Assembly: GCF_018598225.1 (NCBI RefSeq)
Contig: NZ_JAHESF010000037.1
Location: forward strand, 1-64,000
Origin: Chryseosolibacter histidinae
GTDB lineage: Bacteria; Bacteroidota; Bacteroidia; Cytophagales; Cyclobacteriaceae
DNA length: 64,000 nucleotides
Direction of reading: 5' to 3'
A program made the translations under genes and the position numbers. The notes beneath the pieces were generated by a model that searched no databases, was not told the origin of the DNA, and was given only the letters and a program-made list of their open reading frames with translations. Below are positions 39,820 through 47,472 of the stretch, in pieces (within the stretch, counting starts at the first letter, position 1; every line of letters begins with the position of its first letter).

Positions 39820-40812
39820 TTATTTTCCGCGCTTGGTGGCGAATTCGTTGAATTTTTCTTTTTCGAAACGTTTGGCTTCCGGCGTCAGGTAGCCGAAGTC
39901 ATGCAGGTAGGTCTGCCCATTTTCATTCACCCACTTTAAAAAATCGATCGCCTCTGCACTCGCATGCTGTTTGTCAACGGAAAGGTGGAGGTATTCAACA
40001 GGGATATTTTTGATGTCGCCAGGCTCCGTTGCTTCAAGCTGTTCAATGACCTTATCCAGTGTATCGTAGAATTTTTCGTTGTCACTCACCTTTCCGTTGC
40101 CATTGAGGTCAACAGGCAATACGGTGAGGCCCTCAACAGGCTTGCGGGTTTGCTCGTCATAAGCCAGCGGAAGCGGGAGGTAGGTTACGCCTGTTGAATC
40201 GCGCAGCAACGCTTTCAATAAATGAGAATCGGCGCCGGCGATGGCGTTGCCCTTGATATCTTTTTGCTGGTATCCGAAGTATTTGGTGAAGACAATGGGA
40301 ACACCCGCCTTCTGCAACCTGGTGTAAACTGTAAAGGGAGCTTTGATGGGCTTCTGCTTTTCCTTATCGGCAAAGATGTCGTGGAAGAAGATCTGTTTGA
40401 TGAGGTCGGCGTCGAGACCTTTCTCGCTGTACGTTTTAGCAAAGGTTGACCGGGCTGTGGCTACAGGAAGGATCGCATAACGCCCGATGTTAATGTACTC
40501 GCGGGTCTTACGGATCGCGTCTTCCTGTTCATAAACTTCTGCGAGGATATCATATTTAAGCGGATCGGCCGAACCTCTCGATTCAATGATCAATTGTACA
40601 TCGGGCTTCACTTTATTATAGTCATCGATCCATTGCTGCACCAGCTTGTAAGAGAAGCGCGCTCCTGTGATGATCACGATCTTCTGGGCGGCACGGGCAC
40701 CTGGATTCAGATCGGTCTTTCCGGCGCTGGCCAGTGGTTCAGGGCTTTGCGCTGCCAGCGAAAAAGAGAACAGCAAAAGTGCTGCGGTGATGGTTTGGTG
40801 GAATGATAACAT
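39820..40812 (-). CDS. PstS-like periplasmic substrate-binding protein
   Basis: A 330-residue exported protein: signal MLSFHQTITAALLLFSFSLAAQ, then a type II periplasmic-binding fold of the PBP-like/PstS class (KIVIITGARFSYKLVQQWIDDYNKVKPDVQLIIESRGSADPLKYDIL, later KQIFFHDIF and LHLSVDKQHASAEAIDFLKWV). Classic PstS binds phosphate and feeds an ABC importer; here no ABC genes are present and the gene is first in an operon with a TonB receptor. It may deliver an oxyanion or organic ligand to or from the receptor. Its start is 29 bp from a TACATTTG -7 box whose -33 region lies in a 25-bp inverted repeat. Confidence 0.85.
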   Translation of the reverse strand: MLSFHQTITAALLLFSFSLAAQSPEPLASAGKTDLNPGARAAQKIVIITGARFSYKLVQQWIDDYNKVKPDVQLIIESRGSADPLKYDILAEVYEQEDAIRKTREYINIGRYAILPVATARSTFAKTYSEKGLDADLIKQIFFHDIFADKEKQKPIKAPFTVYTRLQKAGVPIVFTKYFGYQQKDIKGNAIAGADSHLLKALLRDSTGVTYLPLPLAYDEQTRKPVEGLTVLPVDLNGNGKVSDNEKFYDTLDKVIEQLEATEPGDIKNIPVEYLHLSVDKQHASAEAIDFLKWVNENGQTYLHDFGYLTPEAKRFEKEKFNEFATKRGK

Positions 40813-40840
40813 AAACTCTATAGGTTAAATAGATTTCTAA

Positions 40841-41080
40841 CAAATGTATGACTTATATCTACTAAATCAATAGACATTACGGAGGAATGAACAAATTGTT
40901 ACCCGATGTGTTAAAAAAGGCCTTGAATTGCGTTAAAAAAGGCTTTTTCTATACTGACCTCACTTTCAAGAAATCCCGCATCCACAGGCTGAACAGGCAA
41001 ATCCAGGTGCCTCGGCTATCGAAAAAAGAAACTAAAAACTATAATGTCTATTGATTTAGTAGATATTGGTATTATGTTTG
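40841..41080. promoter_or_regulatory. Divergent promoters with perfect 25-bp inverted repeats over both -33 regions
   Basis: 40855-40879 and 41042-41066 are exact inverse copies of one another, 25 of 25 bp (core CTACTAAATCAATAG in the left copy). Each copy contains a TTG that serves as -33 and is followed, exactly 6 bp outside the repeat, by a -7 box: TACATTTG on the minus strand (40848-40841) and TATGTTTG on the plus strand (41073-41080). The TTG-to--7 spacing is 19 bp on both sides. The repeat itself is partly palindromic (TCTA...TAGA), as for a dimeric regulator. It controls the binding-protein/TonB operon and the small gene at 41130. Confidence 0.85.
40880..41041. other. 162-bp spacer between the inverted operators
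   Basis: No gene is seen. GTTAAAAAAGGC occurs twice (starting near 40909 and 40933). The segment CAGGTGCCTCGGCTATCG near its right end has no recognisable partner. It could hold further regulator sites or be a passive spacer for DNA looping. Confidence 0.35.
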
Positions 41081-41129
41081 TATCGTATTGATCGACGATA
41101 AGAATCTGCAACGTAAACTTTAAAAGACC

Positions 41130-41588
41130 ATGGCACTACCAGCATCTTTACCCCTCGAGATCCAACCGCTGAAGGCTTCACAAAGCGGTGATGTTTCGTC
41201 TGCGGAAGAGCGTGCGGTGAACGACCGCTTCTATTTGCAATCCCTCGTAACCGAAGACCGTTTTTATGATCAGCCCGCGGCGTTCTATTATAAGGATCAG
41301 GTCAGGTTTTGCTTTACAGCGACCCCGGAATTTGCTGCTCACTTCATATTGATCAAAGGCCTGGTTGAGTTTCACCGGTCCAGGCATTTGCAGTTCACGT
41401 TCGATCTCAATAAAAAACAATTCGAGGCAGACCTTGCGGTGACGCATGTGGGAGCGCTGCATCAATTGCTGGAAGTGGTGTATAGTGAAGTGCTTCGGGA
41501 GATCCGGTTTAAAGCTGCGTTGAAGAAAGCGATCCTGTTTGAGGAACGTTACAGGCAGGCGTGTGCCGAAGTATATACTTTTTCATAA
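41130..41588 (+). CDS. Unknown 152-residue protein sharing an operator with the TonB operon
   Basis: I do not recognise this protein. It is soluble, with no signal peptide or membrane segment. The first 30 residues are low-complexity (MALPASLPLEIQPLKASQSGDVSSAEERAV). From residue 31 there is a compact alpha/beta region: RFYLQSLVTEDRFYDQPAAFYYKDQVRFCFTATPEFAAHFILIKGLVEFHRSRHLQFTFDLN, then helices ending EERYRQACAEVYTF. Codon use looks like its neighbours. The promoter lies within the divergent operator pair, so it is probably co-regulated with the binding-protein/TonB operon and may serve the same nutrient. A terminator follows at 41620-41646. Confidence 0.8.
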   Translation: MALPASLPLEIQPLKASQSGDVSSAEERAVNDRFYLQSLVTEDRFYDQPAAFYYKDQVRFCFTATPEFAAHFILIKGLVEFHRSRHLQFTFDLNKKQFEADLAVTHVGALHQLLEVVYSEVLREIRFKAALKKAILFEERYRQACAEVYTFS

Positions 41589-41619
41589 TTGAATAGTTGT
41601 TTTGAGTGGATAAGGGGAG

Positions 41620-41646
41620 TGCCCGCCAGGGCATTTCTCTTTTTTT
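41620..41646 (+). terminator. Terminator between the unknown gene and the hydrolase
   Basis: TGCCC-GCCA-GGGCA hairpin (41620-41633) followed by TTTCTCTTTTTTT. It separates the unknown gene from the alpha/beta hydrolase and makes the upstream hydrolase start at 41606 unlikely. Confidence 0.7.
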
Positions 41647-41653
41647 AAGTGTA

Positions 41654-42412
41654 ATGAAGATGAATAAACCTGTTGAGCCTCTTTATAATCAGGTCTACGT
41701 TGATACCGGCGATGGCCAGCCCGTTGTATTGTTGCATGGATTGTTTGGCAATGTTGCCATGTGGCGGCAGACCATCCAGGCGCTGCAGGATAGCTATAGG
41801 GTTATTGTGCCGCGGCTGCCTTTGTTTGAAGTACCCGTTCACCTGGCAAACCTGGATTATCTCCTGGAGATCCTCCATGATTTTCTCGACTGGCATCAGC
41901 TGACCGATGTTACTTTCGTGGGCACGGATATCGGCGGACAGATCGCCCTGTGTTATGCGCACCTCCATCCGGAGCGTGTGAAACGGATCGTGTTATCCGG
42001 GAGCTCGGGATTGTTTGAAAACCTGCCGGTGGCCGAAAAGGATTACGATAAGGACTTCAACTCGGTGCATCAGCAGGTGAAGGAGGCTTTTTACAGGAAA
42101 GACTTCGCCACACCCAACCTGGTAGACAAGGTTTATAAAACCGTTAATACCTTTTCAAAGGGATTGCACATTACGTCACTGGCACGTTCATCGCGCAAAG
42201 CGGACATTTCGCGGTTCCTTCACAAGCTCGATACACCGGTGCTGTTGATCTGGGGCCTTCAGGATAAGATCACACCTCCCGAAGTAGCGCTGCATTTTCA
42301 CGACCTGCTGCGCTTCGGCACCGTTCAGTTCATCGATGCCTGTGGCCACCTGCCCATGATCGAGAACCCGGCTTTGTATGTGAAACACCTGCGCTCGTTT
42401 CTCGAAGCGTAA
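41654..42412 (+). CDS. Alpha/beta hydrolase
   Basis: A 252-residue alpha/beta-fold hydrolase started at 41654; an in-frame ATG at 41660 is equally possible, while 41606 would lie before the terminator hairpin. Motifs: VVLLHGLFGNVAMW (oxyanion), GTDIGG at the nucleophile elbow, so the usual Ser is Asp, as in haloalkane dehalogenase-like and epoxide-hydrolase-like enzymes; LLIWGLQDKITPP carries the acid and DACGHLPMIENP the catalytic His. With Asp as nucleophile it would form an ester intermediate with a halide or epoxide substrate. No membrane segment. No clear operon partners. Confidence 0.87.
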   Translation: MKMNKPVEPLYNQVYVDTGDGQPVVLLHGLFGNVAMWRQTIQALQDSYRVIVPRLPLFEVPVHLANLDYLLEILHDFLDWHQLTDVTFVGTDIGGQIALCYAHLHPERVKRIVLSGSSGLFENLPVAEKDYDKDFNSVHQQVKEAFYRKDFATPNLVDKVYKTVNTFSKGLHITSLARSSRKADISRFLHKLDTPVLLIWGLQDKITPPEVALHFHDLLRFGTVQFIDACGHLPMIENPALYVKHLRSFLEA

Positions 42413-42579
42413 CTCAGCAACCACTTCTCGGATAACCCATACGTTAACCCGTAACGACTCTCTTTTAGCTTACTTTTTACCGTTTCCCCTGGGGATCAAC
42501 GATCGATATGACTTTCTTTGTAAGGGAAATTGAATGTTCCTGTGATTGATGTTGTGCCACCCTTAATTTGCATGGATCG

Positions 42580-43101
42580 ATGAATTACTCAACACCTGTC
42601 ATCCTGGAAACCCCGCGCCTTTACCTGCGCCAGCCCCGGGAAGACGACTGGCGCCAACTGCACGCCTACTACGGCGATGCCGAATGTATGAAGTACACCG
42701 CTGGAAAAGCCATGACTGAATGGGAAAGCTGGCGCAAGCTCGCCTCACTGATCGGCCACTGGCAGATGCGAAAGTACGGCTCATACGCGCTGGAAGAAAG
42801 ATCAACCGGCAACGTGATCGGCGTGGCGGGAATCGAGTTTCCCATGGGATGGCCCGACCCCGAAATTCAATGGGGATTGTCGCGCGACTTCTGGAGAAAG
42901 GGATACGCCAGCGAAGCCGTGAAGGCTATCAAAAATATGGCGGATGAATTCGTGCCAACGCTGCCACTGATCAGCATCATTCATCCCGGCAATGTCAATT
43001 CCACGCATGTGGCCCGGGCAGCAGGAGCATCGTTTGAAAGAGAGTTTTTATTCCGCGACGATACCTGGCACATTTACCGGCATTCCGCGCCTTCCCGATA
43101 A
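42580..43101 (+). CDS. GNAT N-acetyltransferase (RimJ/RimL type)
   Basis: A 173-residue acetyltransferase started at the ATG 42580; a TTG four codons upstream is less likely. ILETPRLYLRQPREDDW at the start, then a middle segment with WPDPEIQWGLSRDFWRKGYASEAVKAI (the acetyl-CoA loop, R/QxxGxG/A variant WRKGYA) and IHPGNVNSTHVARAAG near the end are typical of the RimJ/RimL group that acetylates protein N-termini or small amines. It is cytoplasmic and monocistronic, convergent with the sugar isomerase gene. Confidence 0.9.
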   Translation: MNYSTPVILETPRLYLRQPREDDWRQLHAYYGDAECMKYTAGKAMTEWESWRKLASLIGHWQMRKYGSYALEERSTGNVIGVAGIEFPMGWPDPEIQWGLSRDFWRKGYASEAVKAIKNMADEFVPTLPLISIIHPGNVNSTHVARAAGASFEREFLFRDDTWHIYRHSAPSR

Positions 43102-43127
43102 AAGGCGTTGAGAAGGTCTGACTATAA

Positions 43128-44057
43128 CTACGCCATCGCTGACCGAAGCATCTCGATGCTTTTGGGCACGGCTGTGAACGGGTCTTCCTTTCCTTCAAAC
43201 TCCAGCGACACATAGCCCTGGTAGTTGACCTTTTTCAGGATGTCGAAGATCCGTTTGTAGTCAAGGTCGAGGCTGTACCACTCGCCGCCGCCATAGTACG
43301 TTTTGGCCTGAACGAAGCTGGTGTACGGCGCGAGCATCTCCAGCTTGCTGTACGGGTTTTCGAGGAAGTTGCCGGTATCCATCATGATGCCCAGCCAGGG
43401 TGAATCGATCGCCTTCTTGATCCGGAGTTGCCCCTCAGGCGTGGAGCAGAGCCCCCAGTGATTCTCCAGCGCCAGCAGCACGCCATTTTCTTCTGCGGTG
43501 GGCAAACATTGCTGAATGCTGTCGATGCACCATTTGAAGCCATCATCTTCAGCGTAGCCGGGCAGGATCGGCTCAACGCCACGGTTCTTCATCAGCTCGT
43601 TAAACGACTTGGTGGTGCCCCAACGTCCTGAGTTCAGGCGCAGGCACGGAATGCCCATCTTCGCAGCGAGCCTGATGCAGCTCTTGGTGTGCTCGATCTC
43701 TTTTTTAAGGAATTCCTTGTCTGGCGATACAAAGCTTTGATGGATGGAGAGACAGGTAAACGCGATGCCGTTGATGAACGCGTGGCGCTTCAGTTTCTGA
43801 AGATAAGCGTTGTCATCAGCTGCCATCTGGCGGTGCAGTATGTCAATACCTTCCACGCCGATCCTCGCGGCCTCATCGATCACTTTTTCGATCGGGAATT
43901 TATCTCCCTTGAAATGCCAGAAGGAGTATGAAGAGACCGACAGCTTGATGCGTGGCGCAGGTGCAGGTGTGCTTGCGAATGAAAGCAGGGGTGTAGCGGC
44001 AACAGCAGCACCGCCGGCCAGCATATTGTTGAAGAACTGTCTCCTGGAATGGGTCAT
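43128..44057 (-). CDS. Sugar phosphate isomerase/epimerase-like protein, Tat-exported
   Basis: A 309-residue xylose-isomerase-like TIM barrel. The start at 44057 gives MTHSRRQFFNNMLAGGAAVAATPLLSFA, a twin-arginine signal, so it should be exported folded. Metal-site regions include LALENHWGLCSTPEG, GIMMDTGNFLENP, VQAKTYY and VSLEFEGKEDP, the usual Glu/Asp/His/Glu pattern. Such exported isomerases often accompany Gfo/Idh/MocA oxidoreductases in sugar or inositol derivative catabolism; one such oxidoreductase and a second isomerase lie 2 kb downstream (45230-47275). The exact substrate is unknown. Confidence 0.88.
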   Translation of the reverse strand: MTHSRRQFFNNMLAGGAAVAATPLLSFASTPAPAPRIKLSVSSYSFWHFKGDKFPIEKVIDEAARIGVEGIDILHRQMAADDNAYLQKLKRHAFINGIAFTCLSIHQSFVSPDKEFLKKEIEHTKSCIRLAAKMGIPCLRLNSGRWGTTKSFNELMKNRGVEPILPGYAEDDGFKWCIDSIQQCLPTAEENGVLLALENHWGLCSTPEGQLRIKKAIDSPWLGIMMDTGNFLENPYSKLEMLAPYTSFVQAKTYYGGGEWYSLDLDYKRIFDILKKVNYQGYVSLEFEGKEDPFTAVPKSIEMLRSAMA

Positions 44058-44251
44058 AGGTAAAAAGGTTTTATACAATGTATCGTAAAAAGCGCTGGTG
44101 ATCAAGCTACGTTATACAGCAGGTATTCGCGGCAGATGGGATTGCAGCAGGCTGCCGAAAATAGGGATGGTTCGGCGCTGTTGCTGAACAAACCAGGCCA
44201 ATGGTTCGAAAGTTGTCCAGAGAACAATGGATCATCAAATTACTTATAATT

Positions 44252-44686
44252 ATGGACCAGCAAAGACAAAAACAAATCGCAAAGGAATGGCACGAGGCTT
44301 TTGGAACGGATGCCCTGAAAAACAATTACAATCAATATCTGCACGATAATTTTGTGGCCGACTTTTTTGGAGGTCAACAGGTTGATAAAGCCAGATATAT
44401 AGAGGAAGATCAGCGATTTGCATCGGCGTTTAAGAATAGCCATATAACCGTGCTGGAACAGATTGCTGAGGATAATAAGGTTGTATCTGTTATGACGTGG
44501 ACCGCTGTTCAGGTCAACGATATACCGGGCATTCCGGCAACCGGGAGATCATTTGAGATCAGGGGAATTGCCATTGACTATTTCAAAGACGGCAAGGTAA
44601 TCAAACATTTTCCATTGTTCGATCAGCTCAATATGATGCAGCAATTGGGAGCGATGCCTGAAGCCAACGCAGCTGATAAAAAATAA
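44252..44686 (+). CDS. SnoaL-like/ester cyclase family protein
   Basis: A 144-residue protein of the NTF2-like SnoaL group, started at 44252 (MDQQRQKQIAKEWHEAFG) instead of the upstream ATG whose extension reads poorly. The closing pattern GIAIDYFKDGKVIKHFPLFDQLNMMQQLGAMP is the signature of predicted ester cyclases (usually WxxFDxxGLxxQLG). SnoaL itself closes a polyketide ring, but most such proteins have no known substrate. It is soluble. No polyketide genes are nearby. Monocistronic. Confidence 0.86.
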   Translation: MDQQRQKQIAKEWHEAFGTDALKNNYNQYLHDNFVADFFGGQQVDKARYIEEDQRFASAFKNSHITVLEQIAEDNKVVSVMTWTAVQVNDIPGIPATGRSFEIRGIAIDYFKDGKVIKHFPLFDQLNMMQQLGAMPEANAADKK

Positions 44687-44816
44687 CTGTCTTGCCGCTT
44701 AAGGATCGGCTGCTAGGCCTGACAACCGTTTCAGATCCCAATGATTCGGATTGAACAAGGACCACACGGTCAGACACCGGTCTTTGGAAGATAGTTTGCA
44801 CAGGTTGTAATTGAAC

Positions 44817-44847
44817 TTTGCCTTGTAAAATCAAATTACTATTATTG
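44817..44847 (+). promoter_or_regulatory. Promoter of tRNA-Pro, TTTG-N19-TATTATTG
   Basis: TTTG at 44817-44820 and TATTATTG at 44840-44847 (one mismatch to TAnnTTTG), spaced 19 bp, 37 bp ahead of the tRNA. The rest of 44687-44816 shows no feature. Confidence 0.6.
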
Positions 44848-44884
44848 CAGCCCGTTTTGCCATAAATGCACAAACGGTTGGATT

Positions 44885-44959
44885 CGGGGTGTAGCGCAGC
44901 CCGGTTAGCGCACCACGTTAGGGACGTGGGGGTCGGAAGTTCGAATCTTCTCACCCCGA
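44885..44959 (+). tRNA. tRNA-Pro with anticodon read as AGG
   Basis: A 75-nt cloverleaf. The acceptor stem CGGGGTG/CACCCCG has the C1:G72 pair typical of bacterial tRNA-Pro, discriminator A. The anticodon arm is CCACG-TTAGGGA-CGTGG, so positions 34-36 are AGG with G37. A34 is rare in bacterial tRNA-Pro, where TGG, GGG or CGG are expected. T arm GGAAG-TTCGAAT-CTTCT closes normally. CCA is not encoded. Confidence 0.88.
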
Positions 44960-44962
44960 CTG

Positions 44963-44995
44963 CGCCCGCCTGGCTTCGGCAAGGCGGGCGTTTTT
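44963..44995 (+). terminator. Terminator after tRNA-Pro
   Basis: CGCCCGCCT and AGGCGGGCG form a 9-bp GC stem around GGCTTCGGCA, followed by five T. It starts 4 bp after the tRNA. Confidence 0.9.
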
Positions 44996-45193
44996 CATTT
45001 TAGGCCCTGCTTTCTTCGATTGCCACGCCGGGCTTCGCCGGGCGCGGCCAGACTTCTGTGCTCCGATTCTACATCGGTCTCATTTTCAGCCACTTATGGG
45101 TTTTAATGCTCGATTCTCCACCAAACATTAAAAACTGCAAATTTTAATGTCTACGGCCACTTTCAGGCTCTTAAATCGGGATTACCCATTGAG

Positions 45194-45219
45194 CCCGCCC
45201 ATTGCAGGCGGGTTTTATT
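45194..45219 (+). terminator. Hairpin with T-run before the oxidoreductase 3' end
   Basis: CCCGCC-CATTGCA-GGCGGG followed by TTTTATT, on the plus strand just ahead of the minus-strand oxidoreductase stop. It would stop plus-strand readthrough from the tRNA region. Upstream, 44996-45193 contains a GC-rich CCGGGCTTCGCCGGGCGCGG stretch near 45028 and otherwise nothing I can name. Confidence 0.65.
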
Positions 45220-45229
45220 GGTCCGGCGA

Positions 45230-46219
45230 TTAACGTTTGCTGGCCTGGTCCATCATCTTCATCACTTCAAGGGCTTCTTCCAGCGAGCAGGGGTTGGGGC
45301 CTTCTCCGCGAAAGAACTTGGTTACTGCCTCGATCATGGGGTGCTGGATGTTCACGGGATATTCCATTTCCAGGGATTCGGTGCCGGCATCGGTCACCAG
45401 TGTTATGGTAGACTGACGGAAGAAAGAGAACTGAAGTTTGCCTTTGTCGCCGATGATCTCACAGAGGTCTTCCGTAGCTTTTTCTGAAACATTAAAAGCC
45501 CACACGCCATTCATCGCTACATGCTGATCGTACACCGCTTCCACCATGGTGAAGTCAGGCGCTTCATATTGTTTCGACTGATTCAGCGAGCGCCCGTACA
45601 CCTCCCTGGGCTTACCGAAGATCCAGTAGAGAATATCGAGCTGGTGTGGAGAGAGGTCGTGAAATAATCCGCCGCCGGAGATCTCGGGTTTAATGCGCCA
45701 GTTGTCGCGGGTTTGTGTGACGATCTTGCTGGCAGGCGGCTGCAGTGTCCTGAGCGTGACCAGCCGCGCCTGGCCAATGGCGCCCTCGTGAATGAGCTCC
45801 TTCACTTTTCTGAAAAGTGGCAACCCCCTCCGATAGTGGGCAACGGAAACTTTATTGTTGTATTCACGGGCATAACCGATCATACGTTCGCACGAAGCGG
45901 CGTCAAGGGTTACCGGTTTTTCAACGTAAACAGGTTTGCCTGCCTTCAGCGCCGCCTGTGTGTAAGCTTCGTGCGATGATGGTGGGGTTGCAATGTAAAT
46001 GGCATTGACCTCCGCATCATTGATGAGCGCGTCGGCATCACTATAGAATTTGGATACCTGGTGTCGTTTGGCATAATCTTCAGCTTTGGAGAGGTCGCGC
46101 CGCATGACCGCAGCGAGCCGTGAATGACTCACCTTGTTAAAGGCAGGTCCGCTTTTTACTTCGCATACATCGCCGCAGCCAATGATGCCCCAGTGTATCG
46201 TTCCGGTAATTGATCTCAT
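45230..46219 (-). CDS. Gfo/Idh/MocA-family oxidoreductase
   Basis: A 329-residue NAD(P)-dependent sugar or inositol dehydrogenase. The Rossmann part has IHWGIIGCGDVCE (GxGxxx), the VYVEKPV motif carrying the catalytic Lys near residue 95, and HYRRGLPLFRKVKELI. The C-terminal alpha/beta domain has GGGLFHDLSPHQLDILYWIFG, which places the His-Asp pair in the active site. There is no signal peptide, so it is cytoplasmic. It is divergent from a Tat-exported sugar isomerase 144 bp away, and a second such isomerase lies at 43128; the three probably belong to one sugar-conversion pathway (inference). Confidence 0.92.
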   Translation of the reverse strand: MRSITGTIHWGIIGCGDVCEVKSGPAFNKVSHSRLAAVMRRDLSKAEDYAKRHQVSKFYSDADALINDAEVNAIYIATPPSSHEAYTQAALKAGKPVYVEKPVTLDAASCERMIGYAREYNNKVSVAHYRRGLPLFRKVKELIHEGAIGQARLVTLRTLQPPASKIVTQTRDNWRIKPEISGGGLFHDLSPHQLDILYWIFGKPREVYGRSLNQSKQYEAPDFTMVEAVYDQHVAMNGVWAFNVSEKATEDLCEIIGDKGKLQFSFFRQSTITLVTDAGTESLEMEYPVNIQHPMIEAVTKFFRGEGPNPCSLEEALEVMKMMDQASKR

Positions 46220-46363
46220 GTTGGTATAAGCACGTTAATTTAACCTCGAATTTTCCATATTCAATGAATCTCACTTTTTCATTAGTGCCTTTTTTCGGAG
46301 CGGATGTTGAATCTGTGAATTATAGCGTCTAACTTAGGTAGGTCAGGTCATTCCTTTATACAT

Positions 46364-47275
46364 ATGGGCCATCAGGTTCGCAGGCGTACATTCTTATCCG
46401 TGCTGGCGGGTGTTCCGCTCGCGGCATCGGCAACGCCCAAGCCAGACGCGGGCCAGGCAAACCATTTGCCTCCGGGCACGCAACGACTGAAGTCCAGCCT
46501 CAACGCATATTCGTTCAACAAACCGCTGATGGATGGAACCATGACCATCGACGACCTGCTCGACTTCTGCGCGACAACCGGTTTTGATGCCGTGGATATC
46601 ACGGGTTACTACTTCAAAGGTTATCCGCAGGTGCCGGCTGACGATTATCTTTTTCATGTTAAGCGAAAAGCTTTCAGCGTTGGCATGGAGATCAGTGGCA
46701 CGGGCGTGCGTAATGACTTCACCATCGCTGATAAAGACAAACGGCAGCAGGAAGTTGCGCTCGTCAAAAAGTGGGTAGTCGCGGCCGCCAAGCTCGGGGC
46801 ACCTGTGTTACGCATCTTTGCAGGAACGCAGAAGAATGAAAATTACAGCAAGGCCCAGGTTACGGAGTGGATGCTGAAAGACATCGAAACCTGTGTGGCG
46901 TTTGCCCGGGAACACGGCGTGATCATAGGCCTGCAAAACCATAATGACTTTATTCAGACGGCAGACGAAGTGAACAAGATCATCGAGTCTATCAACTCGG
47001 CATGGTTCGGCCTTATCCTGGATACAGGGAGCTACCGCGTTCATGATCCTTATGATGAAATTGGAAAATCGGTGAAACATGCCGTGAACTGGCAGATCAA
47101 GGAAAAGATCTTTGTCAAGGGCGCGGAAGTGGAAACGGATATCCCGAGGGTGATGGCCATTATCAAAGCCTCCGCGTACAACGGGTACCTGCCCATTGAA
47201 ACGTTGGGTGAGGGAGACCCGAAGGTGAAGGTTGCTGCCTTGCTTGGTAAATTGAAACGCGCGATGCGTGAGTAA
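46364..47275 (+). CDS. Sugar phosphate isomerase/epimerase-like protein, exported
   Basis: A 303-residue xylose-isomerase-like TIM barrel with a Tat-like leader (MGHQVRRRTFLSVLAGVPLAASA). Metal-site regions: GLQNHNDFIQT, LILDTGSYR, VNWQIKEKIF and YLPIETLGEGDP. It is distinct from, but related to, the exported isomerase at 43128. It is divergent from the Gfo/Idh/MocA oxidoreductase. Its stop codon TAA is directly joined to a heptad array: the last A of the stop is the first base of the first AGTCCAT unit. Confidence 0.9.
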   Translation: MGHQVRRRTFLSVLAGVPLAASATPKPDAGQANHLPPGTQRLKSSLNAYSFNKPLMDGTMTIDDLLDFCATTGFDAVDITGYYFKGYPQVPADDYLFHVKRKAFSVGMEISGTGVRNDFTIADKDKRQQEVALVKKWVVAAAKLGAPVLRIFAGTQKNENYSKAQVTEWMLKDIETCVAFAREHGVIIGLQNHNDFIQTADEVNKIIESINSAWFGLILDTGSYRVHDPYDEIGKSVKHAVNWQIKEKIFVKGAEVETDIPRVMAIIKASAYNGYLPIETLGEGDPKVKVAALLGKLKRAMRE

Positions 47276-47399
47276 GTCCATAGTCGATGGTCCATGGTCC
47301 ATCGCTGCGTCGTGTATGGTAACAAGGTCAGCGTTTCGAAGGAAGATTAATGAATAATACACCAGACGTCCATGGACTATCGACCATGGACCATGGACC
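47275..47399. repeat. Heptad inverted pair, GGTCCAT type
   Basis: Left arm 47275-47302 (AGTCCAT, AGTCGAT, GGTCCAT, GGTCCAT) starts on the last base of the isomerase stop codon. Right arm 47372-47399 (ATGGACT, ATCGACC, ATGGACC, ATGGACC) mirrors it across 69 bp. The serine hydrolase gene begins 74 bp further on. Confidence 0.92.
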
Positions 47400-47472
47400 C
47401 TTCGTCAGGACATTATTATAAAACGATTGACAACCTGGATTAAAAACGAATATCACAATAAAAATTTCAGCG

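Noticed and set aside
40855-41066. Miniature inverted-repeat transposon (212 bp with 25-bp ends)
   Set aside because: No target-site duplication flanks it and each end keeps the same spacing to a -7 box, which fits a pair of operators better. It is not fully excluded.
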